Assembly: GCA_036510735.1 (NCBI GenBank)
Contig: DATCDK010000226.1
Location: 1-27,246, forward strand
Source: PALSA-607 sp036510735
Lineage (GTDB): Bacteria > Actinomycetota > Actinomycetes > Acidothermales > Acidothermaceae
DNA: 27,246 nucleotides
Reading direction: 5' to 3'
In this document: positions 17,201-22,912 of the stretch, piece by piece
Numbering within the stretch: the first letter of the stretch is position 1
Layout of the letters: each line of letters opens with the position of its first letter
Notes under the pieces: model-generated
What the model was told of the DNA's origin: nothing
Database searches by the model: none
Seen by the model: the letters and a program-made list of their open reading frames with translations, nothing else
Program-made: the position numbers and the translations under genes

Positions 17201-18470
17201 CTACAGCTACTTGCCGGTTCCGTCGATCTCGGGCCTTGCTCCCGGCAGTGGCCCTGAGTCTGGCGGAACGATCGTGGTCATCGCCGGCACCGGCTTCACT
17301 GGCGCAACTGCGGTGAACTTCGGCGGCACGCCGGCAACGTCGTACACCGTCGATTCGTCGACGCAGATCAGTGCGCTGTCGCCCGCTGGCACGGGTGGGG
17401 TGACCGTCAGCGTGACGACCCTCGGCGGCAGCACCACATCGGTCGGCACCTTCTCCTACGTACCAGCCGGCGGCGGCTTGGGCGGTAGCGGCGGCGGCGG
17501 CGGTGGCGGTGGTGGCGGTGGCGGCGGTGGCGGCGGTCTTGGTGGCGCCTCGACCGGACTGACCGTGACGCGTATCGGCGGCCCTGACCGCGACGCGACC
17601 GCGAACCTGATCTCGCAGGCGATGTACCCGACCGCGCATTCCGCGCACGTCGTGATCCTGGCGCGTGACGACGTCTTCGCCGACGCGCTCGCCGGATCGC
17701 CGATGTCGAAGGTGTTCAACGGACCGGTGCTACTTACTCCGAGCAACTCGTTGGGAGCAAGTGCGCAGGACGGCATCCTGCGCGTACTGAACCCCGGCGA
17801 CACCGTGTACATCCTCGGCGGGACGTCGGCCATCAGCGACAGCGTGCTCGCACAGATCAGAGCACTCGGCTTCGTGACCGTGCGCATCGGCGGTGCCGAC
17901 CGCTATGGGACGGCGGCGTTGATCGCGGCGAAGCTCTCGACGTCCGAGACAGTCACGAAGGTCTATCTCGCGACCGGCGTCAACTTCCCCGATGCGCTAG
18001 CTGCTGCGAGTGCGGCCGGATCGACCGGCGGCGTGATCCTGCTGACGGCTGACACGATCATGCCTGGGGAGACGGCCAGCTGGCTCGCCGCTCACAGTTC
18101 GCTGCCGCGTATCGCAGTCGGCGGCCAGGCAGCGAAGGCATCTCCGGGAGCGACCGCGTTAGCAGGCGCCGATCGGTATGCGACAGCGACTGCAGTCGCG
18201 GCCGCGACGTTCCCGGCTCCGACCGGCTTGCTGTTGGCGACGGGCCTAAACTTCCCTGACGCGCTCGCGGGTGCTGCCTACGCCGCGCAACAGGGTTGGG
18301 GCCTGCTGCTCGTCGATCCAGGAACGTCATCGGTGACGGGTGCGGAAGCGCAGTACCTGCGCGACGTGTCGACCAGCCTGCTGTCGATCGTGATCCTCGG
18401 CGGCACCAGCGCCCTGCCCGACGCCGCCGCAACCGTGATCGTGAATGCGGTAACTCCCGTCACCAAGTAG
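8238..18470 (+). CDS. Giant wall-anchored lectin/TIG-repeat surface protein
   Basis: 3,410 residues from the ATG at 8238, chosen for the ribosome-site-like GAAAGGTCGGG upstream and the signal peptide that follows (basic RRMRR, hydrophobic core, cleavage after ASA at 37). A frame extension to 8202 adds 12 residues that would spoil the signal. Order: TIG/IPT domain (40-123); L-type-lectin-like domain (about 124-449; GQGVLRLTS, ADGIAFSLG, YMGFGLDVFGNF, TFGWVASTGG); DUF11-like domain (450-582); four diverged TIG domains (583-918); 26 TIG domains of exactly 83 residues (919-3076); Gly-rich hinge with 16 consecutive Gly; three cell-wall-binding-type-2 repeats (about 3108-3410; RIGGxDRxxTA, FPDALA, ILGG). 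The product is probably exported and held non-covalently on the wall, with the lectin near the N-terminal tip of a long TIG stalk. Ligand unknown. Codon use is uniform throughout. Confidence 0.93.
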   Translation: MRTKMHVGRRMRRVSTLVSVATIACTALVATPSPASAASLPTVSNVSPNRGPDAGGTSVTVTGTNLTGTTTVYFGAVQGTSIAVGSATSLTVTSPAQTSSTVDITVVTPGGTSLTSAADVYTYEKVLFTDSFMNATTAEPMYLPAGTGATNVACLTAGSSTTQTPVPDCSSSGGDTAGQGVLRLTSNAGNLEGSAFYSTSLPTANGLDLTFNTYQYGSASEADGIAFSLGATDPLNPSAPVNMGPAGGHLGYSGGSAGPAGIGLAHGYMGFGLDVFGNFTNSQYDGSGCSDPGWLTSALHAQNVTIRGPGNGMVGYCVVDSTLNPTHGGGLGGKKLDNVNGADATRSTSLVPVEVALNPSTAPAITVTGITIPATSWAIQFTPIGGTAKLLTGALPTIANGLYPSSWINQATGMPYMLTFGWVASTGGSTDVHAVSNVSATTLQPLSSTVFTLTNTDSGSTNLTGGSTYTSTLTPTLNAQSGVEQQPITVAGTYPTGLVPTTISGGAGWTNCQVTGQTFSCTYPASAGSPVTAGTTLPGIQVGFTVKSGASLTANANVIQGQVTSADALPASGNDYTTVTYGTTTVTTMAPTQGSTSGGTAVVITGTNMYGVTGVTFDTTAGTSISHDSNTQLTVYSPVHAASTNAVTLSYGTSSTVNAGNFTWNVNAPTITSITPGSGPTAGGTVVTIIGTNFTSGTTVLFGANPGVSFTFVSSTQITVTSPPGTAGPAVNVTTTNGTGSTAYGSGFVYYTTPIETGLTPAQGPTTGFTTVNISGSGFTSVTGVDFGGTAASSYTINSDTSITATTPAHAAGATTVHLTYGGGTPSAGTFTFLAAPTFTSMTPTSGTTVGGTTVTITGTNLQGATVTVGGVPGTNVVVAPDGSSLTFVTPAGTAGPTAVTVGAVGGSVSAGNFTYVAPPVISGLAPTSGLAAGGTSVVITGTGFTGATAVQFGGTAAASFVVNSDTQITAVSPAGSGSVTVGVTTPYGSGTSAGTFTYIPPPSVSGLAPTSGPASGGTSVVITGTGFTAATAVKFGSTNAASYVVNSDTQVTAVTAAGTGSVTVSVTTANGTGTSSGTFTFLAAPTVTGLAPNFGPGAGGTSVVITGTGFTAATAVKFGLTNATSYVVNSATQITAVAPAGTGSVTVSVTTANGTGTSSGTFSYQPAPSISGLSPTSGPAVGGTSVVITGTGFTGATAVKFGATAAASFTINSATQITAASPAGTGSVNVSVTTVNGTGTSSGTFTFVPAPTVTGLAPTSGPASGGTSVVITGTNFTGATAVQFGSTAATSFTVNTATQITATSPAGAGSVTVSVTTAGGTGTSAGTFTFVPAPTITGLAPTSGPTVGGTSVVITGTNFTGATAVNFGATAAASFTVNSATQITATSPAGTGAVTVSVTTLGGTGTSAGTFTFVAAPTVTGLAPTSGPATGGTSVVITGTGFTGATAVQFGSTNASTFTVNSATQITATSPAGTGSVTVSVTTVGGTGTSAGTFTFVPAPTVTGLAPTFGPAAGGTSVVITGTNFTGATAVQFGGTAAASFTVNSATQITAVAPAGTGSVTVSVTTPSGTGASIGTFSYQPAPSISGLAPTSGPATGGTSVVITGSGFTAATAVKFGATNATSYVVNSATQITAVSPAGTGAVNVSVTTVNGTGTSVGTFTFVPAPTVSGLAPTSGPTTGGTSVVITGTNFSGATAVQFGSTAAASYTVNSATQITAVSAAGTGSVTVSVTTVGGTGTSVGTFTFVPAPTVTGLAPTSGPTTGGTSVVITGTGFTGATAVKFGATAAASFTVNSATQITATSPAGTGAVTVSVTTVGGVGSSVGTFTFVAAPTVTGLAPTSGPTTGGTSVVITGTNFTGATAVQFGSTNAASFTVNSATQITATSPAGTGSVTVSATTVGGTGTSVGTFTFVPAPTVTGLAPTSGPATGGTSVVITGTGFTGATAVQFGGANAATFTVNSATQITATSPAGTGAVTVSVTTIGGTGTWAGTFAFLPAPTVTGLAPTSGPATGGTSVVITGTNFTGATAVQFGGTNATSFTVNSATQITATSPAGTGAVAVSVTTPNGTGTSAGTFTYVAAPTVTGLAPTSGPATGGTSVVITGTNFTGVTAVQFGGTNAATFTVNSATQITATSPVGTGAVTVSVTTVGGTGTSAGTFTFVPAPTVTGLAPTSGPATGGTSVVITGTNFTGATAVKFGATNTTTFTVNSATQITATSPAGAGAVTVSVTTPNGTGTSAGTFTFVAAPTVTGLSPTSGPATGGTTVVITGTGFTGATAVQFGSTNAATFTVNSATQITATSPAGTGAVTVSVTTLGGTGTSAGTFTFLPAPTVTGLAPTSGPATGGTSVVITGTGFTGATAVQFGSTNATTFTVNSATQITATSPAGTGAVTVSVTTPNGTGTSAGTFTFLPAPTVTGFAPTSGPESGGTSVVITGTGFTGATAVKFGSTNATTFTINSATQITATSPAGTGAVTVSITTPNGSSTSAGTFTYLPAPTVTGLAPTSGPASGGTSVVITGTNFTGATAVTFGTTNALSYVVNSATLITAVSPIGTGSVTVSVTTANGTGTSAGTFTFLAAPTVTGLAPTSGPESGGTTVVITGTGFTGATAVQFGGVAASSYVVDSATQITATTPARTGSVTVTVTTPNGTGTSAGTFTFLPAPTVSGLAPTSGPETGGTSVVITGTGFTGATTVQFGSTTATSYVVNSATQITAVSPVGIGAVTVSVTTPNGTGTSVGTYSYVPAPNIASFIPTSGPQSGGTSVVITGTGFTGATAVLFGGTAAASFVVNSATQITAVSPAGVGAVNLSVTTTNGTGVSFGTFTFLPPPAISGMVPTVGPAAGGTVVVITGTGFTGATAVQFGSTNATSFTVNSATQITATSPAGTGAVTVSVTSPNGTGTSVGTFGYLPVPSISGFAPTFGPEAGGTTVVITGSAFTGATAVQFGGTAAASFVVNSATQITAVSPAGVGAVNISVTTANGTGVSFGTYSYLPVPSISGLAPGSGPESGGTIVVIAGTGFTGATAVNFGGTPATSYTVDSSTQISALSPAGTGGVTVSVTTLGGSTTSVGTFSYVPAGGGLGGSGGGGGGGGGGGGGGGGLGGASTGLTVTRIGGPDRDATANLISQAMYPTAHSAHVVILARDDVFADALAGSPMSKVFNGPVLLTPSNSLGASAQDGILRVLNPGDTVYILGGTSAISDSVLAQIRALGFVTVRIGGADRYGTAALIAAKLSTSETVTKVYLATGVNFPDALAAASAAGSTGGVILLTADTIMPGETASWLAAHSSLPRIAVGGQAAKASPGATALAGADRYATATAVAAATFPAPTGLLLATGLNFPDALAGAAYAAQQGWGLLLVDPGTSSVTGAEAQYLRDVSTSLLSIVILGGTSALPDAAATVIVNAVTPVTK
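10992..17465 (+). repeat. 26 tandem 249-bp repeats encoding TIG domains
   Basis: Twenty-six units of exactly 249 bases (83 codons) run without a single length change, from PPVISGL to FSYVP. The consensus protein unit reads APTVTGLAPTSGPATGGTSV, then VITGTGFTGATAVQFG, a variable T(N/A)A(T/A)(S/T)(F/Y) patch, VNSATQITATSPAGTGAVTV and SVTTxxGTGTSAGTFTF. Units differ mainly at third codon positions and at about a dozen amino acid sites. Units 8-12 and 13-17, counted over all TIG domains, share features pairwise, indicating a five-unit block duplication. Confidence 0.95.
17490..17537 (+). repeat. Poly-glycine codon run (16 Gly)
   Basis: Sixteen consecutive GGC/GGT codons between the last TIG domain and the first wall-binding repeat, flanked by GGS and LGG. 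It would form a flexible hinge. GGC/GGT triplet runs are prone to slippage, but changes by whole triplets keep the frame. Confidence 0.9.
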
Positions 18471-18534
18471 CCGGCCGCGCCTCTTCCCCCTTCCCGCAAG
18501 TTGATCACGTAAGGGCGGTGTCGGGTCCCATCAA

Positions 18535-18550
18535 CAGGTGAGCGCACCTG
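18535..18550. terminator. Hairpin between convergent genes
   Basis: CAGGTG (18535-18540) and CACCTG (18545-18550) form a perfect 6-bp stem with an AGCG loop, 65 bases after the giant gene. There is no T-run on either strand, so it is a weak terminator candidate. The rest of 18471-18618 shows nothing else. Confidence 0.3.
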
Positions 18551-18618
18551 CTGAAGTGACGGTTCGCCTAGCGTGACGAGCCGAGCGGTCGGCGGGGCTT
18601 GGGAGATGATCTGGCAGT

Positions 18619-19212
18619 TCAGTACTTGCCGGACTTCACTGCGGGCGATGACGACGCAGCTGCAGCGATCTGCGTGCCTGCCGGTGTCACCAAGAACCAG
18701 GTGCCCGCCTTGCCCTGTCCGCTCGTGTCGCCGGCGGCCTTGTCGCCCTTGAAGTAGTACAGCGGATGGCCCTTGTAGGTGACCTGGCTCGAGCCGTCAG
18801 TACGAGGACTCGTACCAAGGAAGGTCGCAGTCGCACCCGTTCCCGCCTGCGGTGCGCCGTTGGTCAGCAGCGCCGGCCAGTTCGCGATGCACTGCCCGTA
18901 ACACGTCGACGTCGGCGAGGTGTCCGGCGTGTAGAGGTAGAGGGTGTTGCCTCTCGCGTCAGTGAGATACGCACCGAGCGGCCCCGTCTTGGTAGCGACA
19001 GTTACCGGACCGGTCGGCCCAGCGGCACTCGCGGCAGCTGCGGCCGCACCCGTAGCCGCCGGAACCACGGCTGCGGTAGTTGCAGGCGCGCTCGACACCG
19101 CTGCGCTACTCGAGGATTTCTTGCTGGCGCAGCCGGCTACCAACAGCGCTGCCATTCCAAGGAACACCGTCGCCTTGACCCCCATTGATGGTGCTCGCAT
19201 CGCGTTCTTCAT
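18619..19212 (-). CDS. Secreted lipoprotein with Yx[FWY]xxD motifs (COG4315 / PF03640), paralog A
   Basis: 197 residues from the ATG at 19212, with AGGAGCTTCAGG directly upstream. Lipobox LLVAGC puts the lipid on Cys28. An Ala/Ser/Thr-rich spacer follows (to about residue 75), then two lipoprotein repeats. The first has LYLYTPDT and STCYGQCIANWPALL; the second has YKGHPLYYFKGDKAAGD and GTWFLVTPAG. The Y-x-[FWY]-x-x-D motif appears as YLYTPD and YYFKGD. The paired CYGQC cysteines lie before WPAL. The family is exported, of unknown biochemical role, and common in actinobacteria. It lies downstream of its paralog at 19335-19904 and probably arose by tandem duplication. Confidence 0.9.
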   Translation of the reverse strand: MKNAMRAPSMGVKATVFLGMAALLVAGCASKKSSSSAAVSSAPATTAAVVPAATGAAAAAASAAGPTGPVTVATKTGPLGAYLTDARGNTLYLYTPDTSPTSTCYGQCIANWPALLTNGAPQAGTGATATFLGTSPRTDGSSQVTYKGHPLYYFKGDKAAGDTSGQGKAGTWFLVTPAGTQIAAAASSSPAVKSGKY

Positions 19213-19274
19213 CCTGAAGCTCCTGCACACGTGGCTACTTGCTACTGAGGTCGGTGGTGATGCTGCTGAACGGT

Positions 19275-19310
19275 GCCATGCGGCGCCCCCGGAGAGAGGC
19301 GCCGCATGGC
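19275..19310 (-). terminator. Strong GC hairpin between the two lipoprotein paralogs
   Basis: GCCATGCGGCGCC (19275-19287) and GGCGCCGCATGGC (19298-19310) are perfectly complementary over 13 bp with a 10-base loop. It begins 24 bases after the stop of the upstream paralog on the minus strand. No U-tract follows, as is common for actinobacterial terminators. It probably ends or attenuates the upstream message. Confidence 0.65.
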
Positions 19311-19334
19311 GGTCCCGTCAGCTCAGAGTGTGCT

Positions 19335-19904
19335 CTACGAGGACGGTGCAGCAGCAGGGGACGACGCCGCGGTGCCGATCTGCGTGCCTGCGGGTGTCAC
19401 CAGGAACCAGATGCCTTCCTTGCCCTGACCGCTTGTGTCACCAGCAGCCTTGTCGCCCTTGAAGTAGTACAGGGGGTGACCGTTGTAGGTGACCTGCGTC
19501 GTGCCGTCAGTACGTGGGCTGGTGCCGAGCATGCCTGCGGTTGCACCCGTTCCGGCCTTCGGTGCACCGGTCGTCAACAGCGCCGGCCAGAACGCGAGGC
19601 ACTGCGCGTAACACGTCGACGTGGACGACGTGTCAGGCGTGTAGAGGTAGAGGCTCTTGCCGCTGCCGTCTGTGAGGTAGTTGCCCAATGCGCCCATCTG
19701 TGCCGAGACCGTGGCCGGACCGGCCGGGGCGGCGGCAGCACCCGATCCGCTCGCGGCCGCACTAGCGGGTGCCGCAGCCGCAGCCGTGCTCGCGGCCGCA
19801 GTTGGTGTGCTGCTACTGCTGGACTTCTTGCTCGCGCACCCGGCGACTAGCAATGCGGCCAAGCCGAGGAAGACCGTCGCCTTGATCACTGGAGATGTGC
19901 GCAT
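19335..19904 (-). CDS. Secreted lipoprotein with Yx[FWY]xxD motifs (COG4315 / PF03640), paralog B
   Basis: 189 residues. MRTSPVIKATVFLGLAALLVAGC places the lipidated Cys at 23. An Ala-rich spacer follows, then the same two repeats as paralog A: LYLYTPDTSSTSTCYAQCLAFWPALL and YNGHPLYYFKGDKAAGDTSGQGKEGIWFLVTPAG. The two proteins share the CASKKSSSS start and long identical stretches in the second repeat, while the spacers differ freely. The start has GGGAGCC five bases upstream. The stop is 24 bases before a 13-bp hairpin, so the two genes may be separate transcription units despite their order. Function unknown; a redox or metal role has been guessed for such Cys-x-x-x-Cys lipoproteins, but nothing here proves it. 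Confidence 0.9.
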   Translation of the reverse strand: MRTSPVIKATVFLGLAALLVAGCASKKSSSSSTPTAAASTAAAAAPASAAASGSGAAAAPAGPATVSAQMGALGNYLTDGSGKSLYLYTPDTSSTSTCYAQCLAFWPALLTTGAPKAGTGATAGMLGTSPRTDGTTQVTYNGHPLYYFKGDKAAGDTSGQGKEGIWFLVTPAGTQIGTAASSPAAAPSS

Positions 19905-20088
19905 CTTGGCTCCCGACGTCGTAGTGGGTGTTCGGTCCCACTACGGCTGCCGCGGCCGAGGCGTTCAATGATCTTGCTGGTCCAGCACGTACCCGGGGTC
20001 TCGGGGGACGCACTCGCTGGAACGTTACCGATCGTATGTGCCGCGAAGTCGGGATTTCAAGACCAGCGGAAACGCCCCAAAGGAGCCG

Positions 20089-21177
20089 TCATCCCCCAGC
20101 TGTCAGACCTTGCCGAAACTCTGGGCTAGCAATGGTGTCGTGGAATATCGACGGATCGACGGCGCCGCGCAGGATCTGGTCGAGCAGCTCCGCGAGGCTG
20201 TACTCCGGATCGGCCGTGCGCGCGCGATCGATCGCGATCCCAGCGAGCACACCCTCGCCCCGCAGGTAACAAACCCACGCGAGCACCGTCAGCGCCGACG
20301 CGTCGCCCGGCAACACCGAGCGCCGGACCAGCTCCAAGAGAACGGAACGGGTCGCGTCACCTCGGTCTCCGTCGAACCAGGTGAGAATCTCGTCGCGCAC
20401 GCCCCAAAGGCCCAGCGACACGATGAGCCGCGCAGCCTCATCGACTGTGAGCGCTGGATCAACGCGCGCACCCGGACCGAACACCGCATCCAGCTCCGAC
20501 CGCGCCTCCGGATCCAACCGCGCGTGAACGACCGCGCGAAAGAGATCGAGCGATTCGCTCACCACGTCGCCTTTTTGACCAGCGAAGATGCGCGTCGCGA
20601 ACTCCTCGTGAACAAGTGGCATCGCGTAAGCCATCGCCTCCGCTGCAAGACCGCCAACGGGATCAAGCATGGCCGCGAGTTCCTCTCGCGACCCCAACAC
20701 AACATGACCTTCGACAGTCATCGCGACCGCGAGTTCAGAGGTCGTGTCACGTTCGATCAACGTTCCGGACGGCGGGCAGCACTCGGCGTCCGTGCATTGC
20801 ATTGACCACCATCGGCCATCGCAGACGCACAGCACCTCGCTGACCTCAATGCGAGCGCGCGCCAGGTGTTTGATGAGCGCGTCAGCGAGCGGCTTGACCG
20901 ATGGGTGAGCGATGCCATCGGACGGCGGGTAGAGCACGATGATCGCCCGCGCTGCGCCGTCGCGCTTGAGGTAGCCAACGAAATTGCGCGCACACGCCGT
21001 CGCGGATCTCGCACCAGGCAAATCGATGCGCGCAGTCAGTCCGAGGCGACTTCGCGGGTCGCGCAGCGAGAGCACGACGAGCGACTCGTGCGGCTCAAAC
21101 CCCACCAGATAAGGAACTGCGTCGATGATGTCGGCCGGCGAGCGAAGCTTGACCCGGGCTTGCGTGTCTGTCGTCAT
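20089..21177 (-). CDS. DUF4192-domain protein
   Basis: 362 residues from the ATG at 21177; the frame extends to 21261, but the extra 28 residues are Arg/Trp-rich and unlike the family. VKLRSPADIIDAVPYLVGFEPHESLVVLSLR is the signature opening of DUF4192, an actinobacterial family of soluble proteins with no known activity. Further typical segments are ARAIIVLYPPSDG, VSEVLCVCDGRWWSMQC, CCPPSGT and the C-terminal ASALTVLAWVCYLRGEGVLAGIAIDRA. The Cys residues in CVCDGRWWSMQCTDAECCP are conserved-looking and may bind metal. It stands alone, 109 bases downstream of a strong terminator-like hairpin that closes the protease gene. Confidence 0.9.
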   Translation of the reverse strand: MTTDTQARVKLRSPADIIDAVPYLVGFEPHESLVVLSLRDPRSRLGLTARIDLPGARSATACARNFVGYLKRDGAARAIIVLYPPSDGIAHPSVKPLADALIKHLARARIEVSEVLCVCDGRWWSMQCTDAECCPPSGTLIERDTTSELAVAMTVEGHVVLGSREELAAMLDPVGGLAAEAMAYAMPLVHEEFATRIFAGQKGDVVSESLDLFRAVVHARLDPEARSELDAVFGPGARVDPALTVDEAARLIVSLGLWGVRDEILTWFDGDRGDATRSVLLELVRRSVLPGDASALTVLAWVCYLRGEGVLAGIAIDRARTADPEYSLAELLDQILRGAVDPSIFHDTIASPEFRQGLTAGG

Positions 21178-21269
21178 GCGCCAAAGCCTGCGTCGTCGAA
21201 GCCACCCGCAATGCAGCAGAACGCGAGGTTGTGGACGCCGAACAGTTACCCACAGGGCCACCCGACGAA

Positions 21270-21314
21270 ATCGGGGACGTCTACCGCCCTGGGAGGGTGG
21301 TGAACGTCCCCGAT
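21270..21314 (-). terminator. Extended terminator-like hairpin after the HtrA gene
   Basis: Outer arms ATCGGGGACGT (21270-21280) and ACGTCCCCGAT (21304-21314) pair perfectly. Inside, ACCGCCCT and AGGGTGGT pair with one G-T wobble around a GGG loop, giving 19 pairs in total. It starts 16 bases after the protease stop on the minus strand. There is no T-run. Confidence 0.7.
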
Positions 21315-21330
21315 GTCAGTCCGTGCCGAG

Positions 21331-22782
21331 CTACGCGGACGGGCCGCTGCCCAGCGCGACTGTTACCGTGTGCGCCTGGCCGTTCACGTCGGTCCAGCCG
21401 AGCGCGACCTTGGTCCCCGCGTGGTAGCCGGCCATCAGCGTCGACAACGTGGTGGCCGAGTCGACGGTGTGCCCACCCAGTGAGGTGATCACGTCGCCTT
21501 CCGCGAGGCCCGCCTGCGCCGCCGTCCCGCCGTCAATCACGCCAGCGATCGCCGCGCCAGAGACCGTGCCGAACGACTGGTCCGACGCGAGCTCGACGCC
21601 GAGGAACGCGGTGCTACCGATGTGCACTGTCGCCGATGCCGTGCCGGCGACCATCTGGTGCGCGATCGTCAACGCTTCGTTGATCGGGATCGCGAAGCCC
21701 TGGTTCCCTGAGCTCGCCGATTGGTAGGCAGCGAACGGGTCGTCCTGGCCGTTCGATCCGGATGCTGCAGTGTCGATGCCGATGACCTGGCCGGAGCTGT
21801 TGACGAGCGAACCGCCCGAGTCGCCCGGCTGGACATCGGCGTTGACCTCGATAAGTCCGGTCAGCTGCTCGCTGGTACCGCCGAGTTCGTCGCTTGCGGT
21901 GATCGGCTGGTTCAGCGCGAGGATCGATCCGCCTGCGGCGCTTGGAGCTCCGCCGGTGCCGCCCGCGTTGCCGATCGCGACGACTGATTCGCCGACAGTC
22001 GCCTTCGACGAGTCACCGATATTCGCGACCTTCAAGCCCGACGCACCCTGCAGTTGCAGCACGGCGATGTCTTGCGTCGCGTCGTAGCCGACAACGGTCG
22101 CCTTGTACGTCTTGCCGTTGCCGACGTCGACCACGCTGATCGCGGTGGCGCCATCGATGACGTGGTTGTTGGTCAGGATTTCACCGGTCGACGTGAGCAC
22201 GATTCCGGTGCCTGCACCCGATGCGCCTTCGTAGCCAAACGTCGAGTTGATGTCAACGAGGCCGGGCGAAACGGTGGCCGCGATCGCGGACACATTGGAC
22301 GGCGCGCCGCTGCCCGAAGTGGCGCCGCTCGACGAACTACCCGAGGAGCCGCTCGAACCTTGGCCCTGTCCGTAGCCATAGCTCGGCACGTAACTCCACG
22401 GGCCGCTGTAACCGCCCCAGCCGTAGCCATAACCACCGTAGGGCGACCAAGCCGCATTGCCGACCGACGATCCATCGGACGACGAGGTGCCGGACGAAGA
22501 CGTGCCGGAAGACGAAGTGCCGGACGACGAAGTGCCGGACGAAGAGGTGCTGGACGACGAGTTGCTGGCGGTCGTAGCGGAGTTCTGCGTCTTGGCCGCT
22601 GCCGGCTTGTCGAGCTGTCCGATGCCGACGGCACCGGCGACGGCCGCGGCGACAACCGCCGCGAGCACCACCGTCGTCCGACCACGGCGGCGGCGATGGC
22701 GCGGCGGCAATCCGGCGGCGGCATCGGGCGCGGGCGCGGTGTTCTGCGGTGTCGTGTTCTCGGGTGTGGCGTCGGTGCTCAT
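21331..22782 (-). CDS. Membrane-anchored HtrA/DegP-like serine protease with PDZ domain
   Basis: 483 residues from the ATG at 22782 (GGAGCC seven bases upstream; an in-frame GTG/ATG further up has none). A Pro/Thr-rich cytosolic tail and RHRRRRGR precede one transmembrane helix (36-55). A Ser/Gly/Tyr-rich extracellular linker follows (about 60-160, with five GTSSS units and GGYGYGWGGYSGPW). The trypsin-like domain carries the full triad: His207 in LTNNHV, Asp238 in TQDIAVL and Ser322 in QPGDSGG. A PDZ domain occupies about 393-480 (LGVELASD, AGLAEGDVITSLGG). The family degrades or processes misfolded envelope proteins. A single-gene unit, divergent from the PrsW gene across 130 bases. Confidence 0.93.
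   Translation of the reverse strand: MSTDATPENTTPQNTAPAPDAAAGLPPRHRRRRGRTTVVLAAVVAAAVAGAVGIGQLDKPAAAKTQNSATTASNSSSSTSSSGTSSSGTSSSGTSSSGTSSSDGSSVGNAAWSPYGGYGYGWGGYSGPWSYVPSYGYGQGQGSSGSSGSSSSGATSGSGAPSNVSAIAATVSPGLVDINSTFGYEGASGAGTGIVLTSTGEILTNNHVIDGATAISVVDVGNGKTYKATVVGYDATQDIAVLQLQGASGLKVANIGDSSKATVGESVVAIGNAGGTGGAPSAAGGSILALNQPITASDELGGTSEQLTGLIEVNADVQPGDSGGSLVNSSGQVIGIDTAASGSNGQDDPFAAYQSASSGNQGFAIPINEALTIAHQMVAGTASATVHIGSTAFLGVELASDQSFGTVSGAAIAGVIDGGTAAQAGLAEGDVITSLGGHTVDSATTLSTLMAGYHAGTKVALGWTDVNGQAHTVTVALGSGPSA
22487..22561 (-). repeat. Five 15-bp repeats encoding GTSSS in the HtrA linker
   Basis: GTGCCG-type starts recur at 22487, 22502, 22517, 22532 and 22547, exactly 15 bases apart. 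On the coding strand they give Ser/Thr/Gly pentapeptides in the linker between the membrane helix and the protease domain. Whole-unit gain or loss would change linker length without a frameshift. Confidence 0.85.
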
Positions 22783-22912
22783 GGCTGGCTCCTCGGTCGA
22801 TCGTGTCTGCATTCACTTTCCGACCGGCTGCTGTACGTCGCATGAGAGGTCGCTAAGAACCTCCTGAATTCCGAATTACTCAGACGTTACGGCTGCGGGC
22901 TGGACTGGTCAC

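Noticed and set aside
10992..17465. Regular repeats as a possible CRISPR array or satellite
   Set aside because: Units are 249 bases, in one reading frame, with no spacers; they encode TIG domains.
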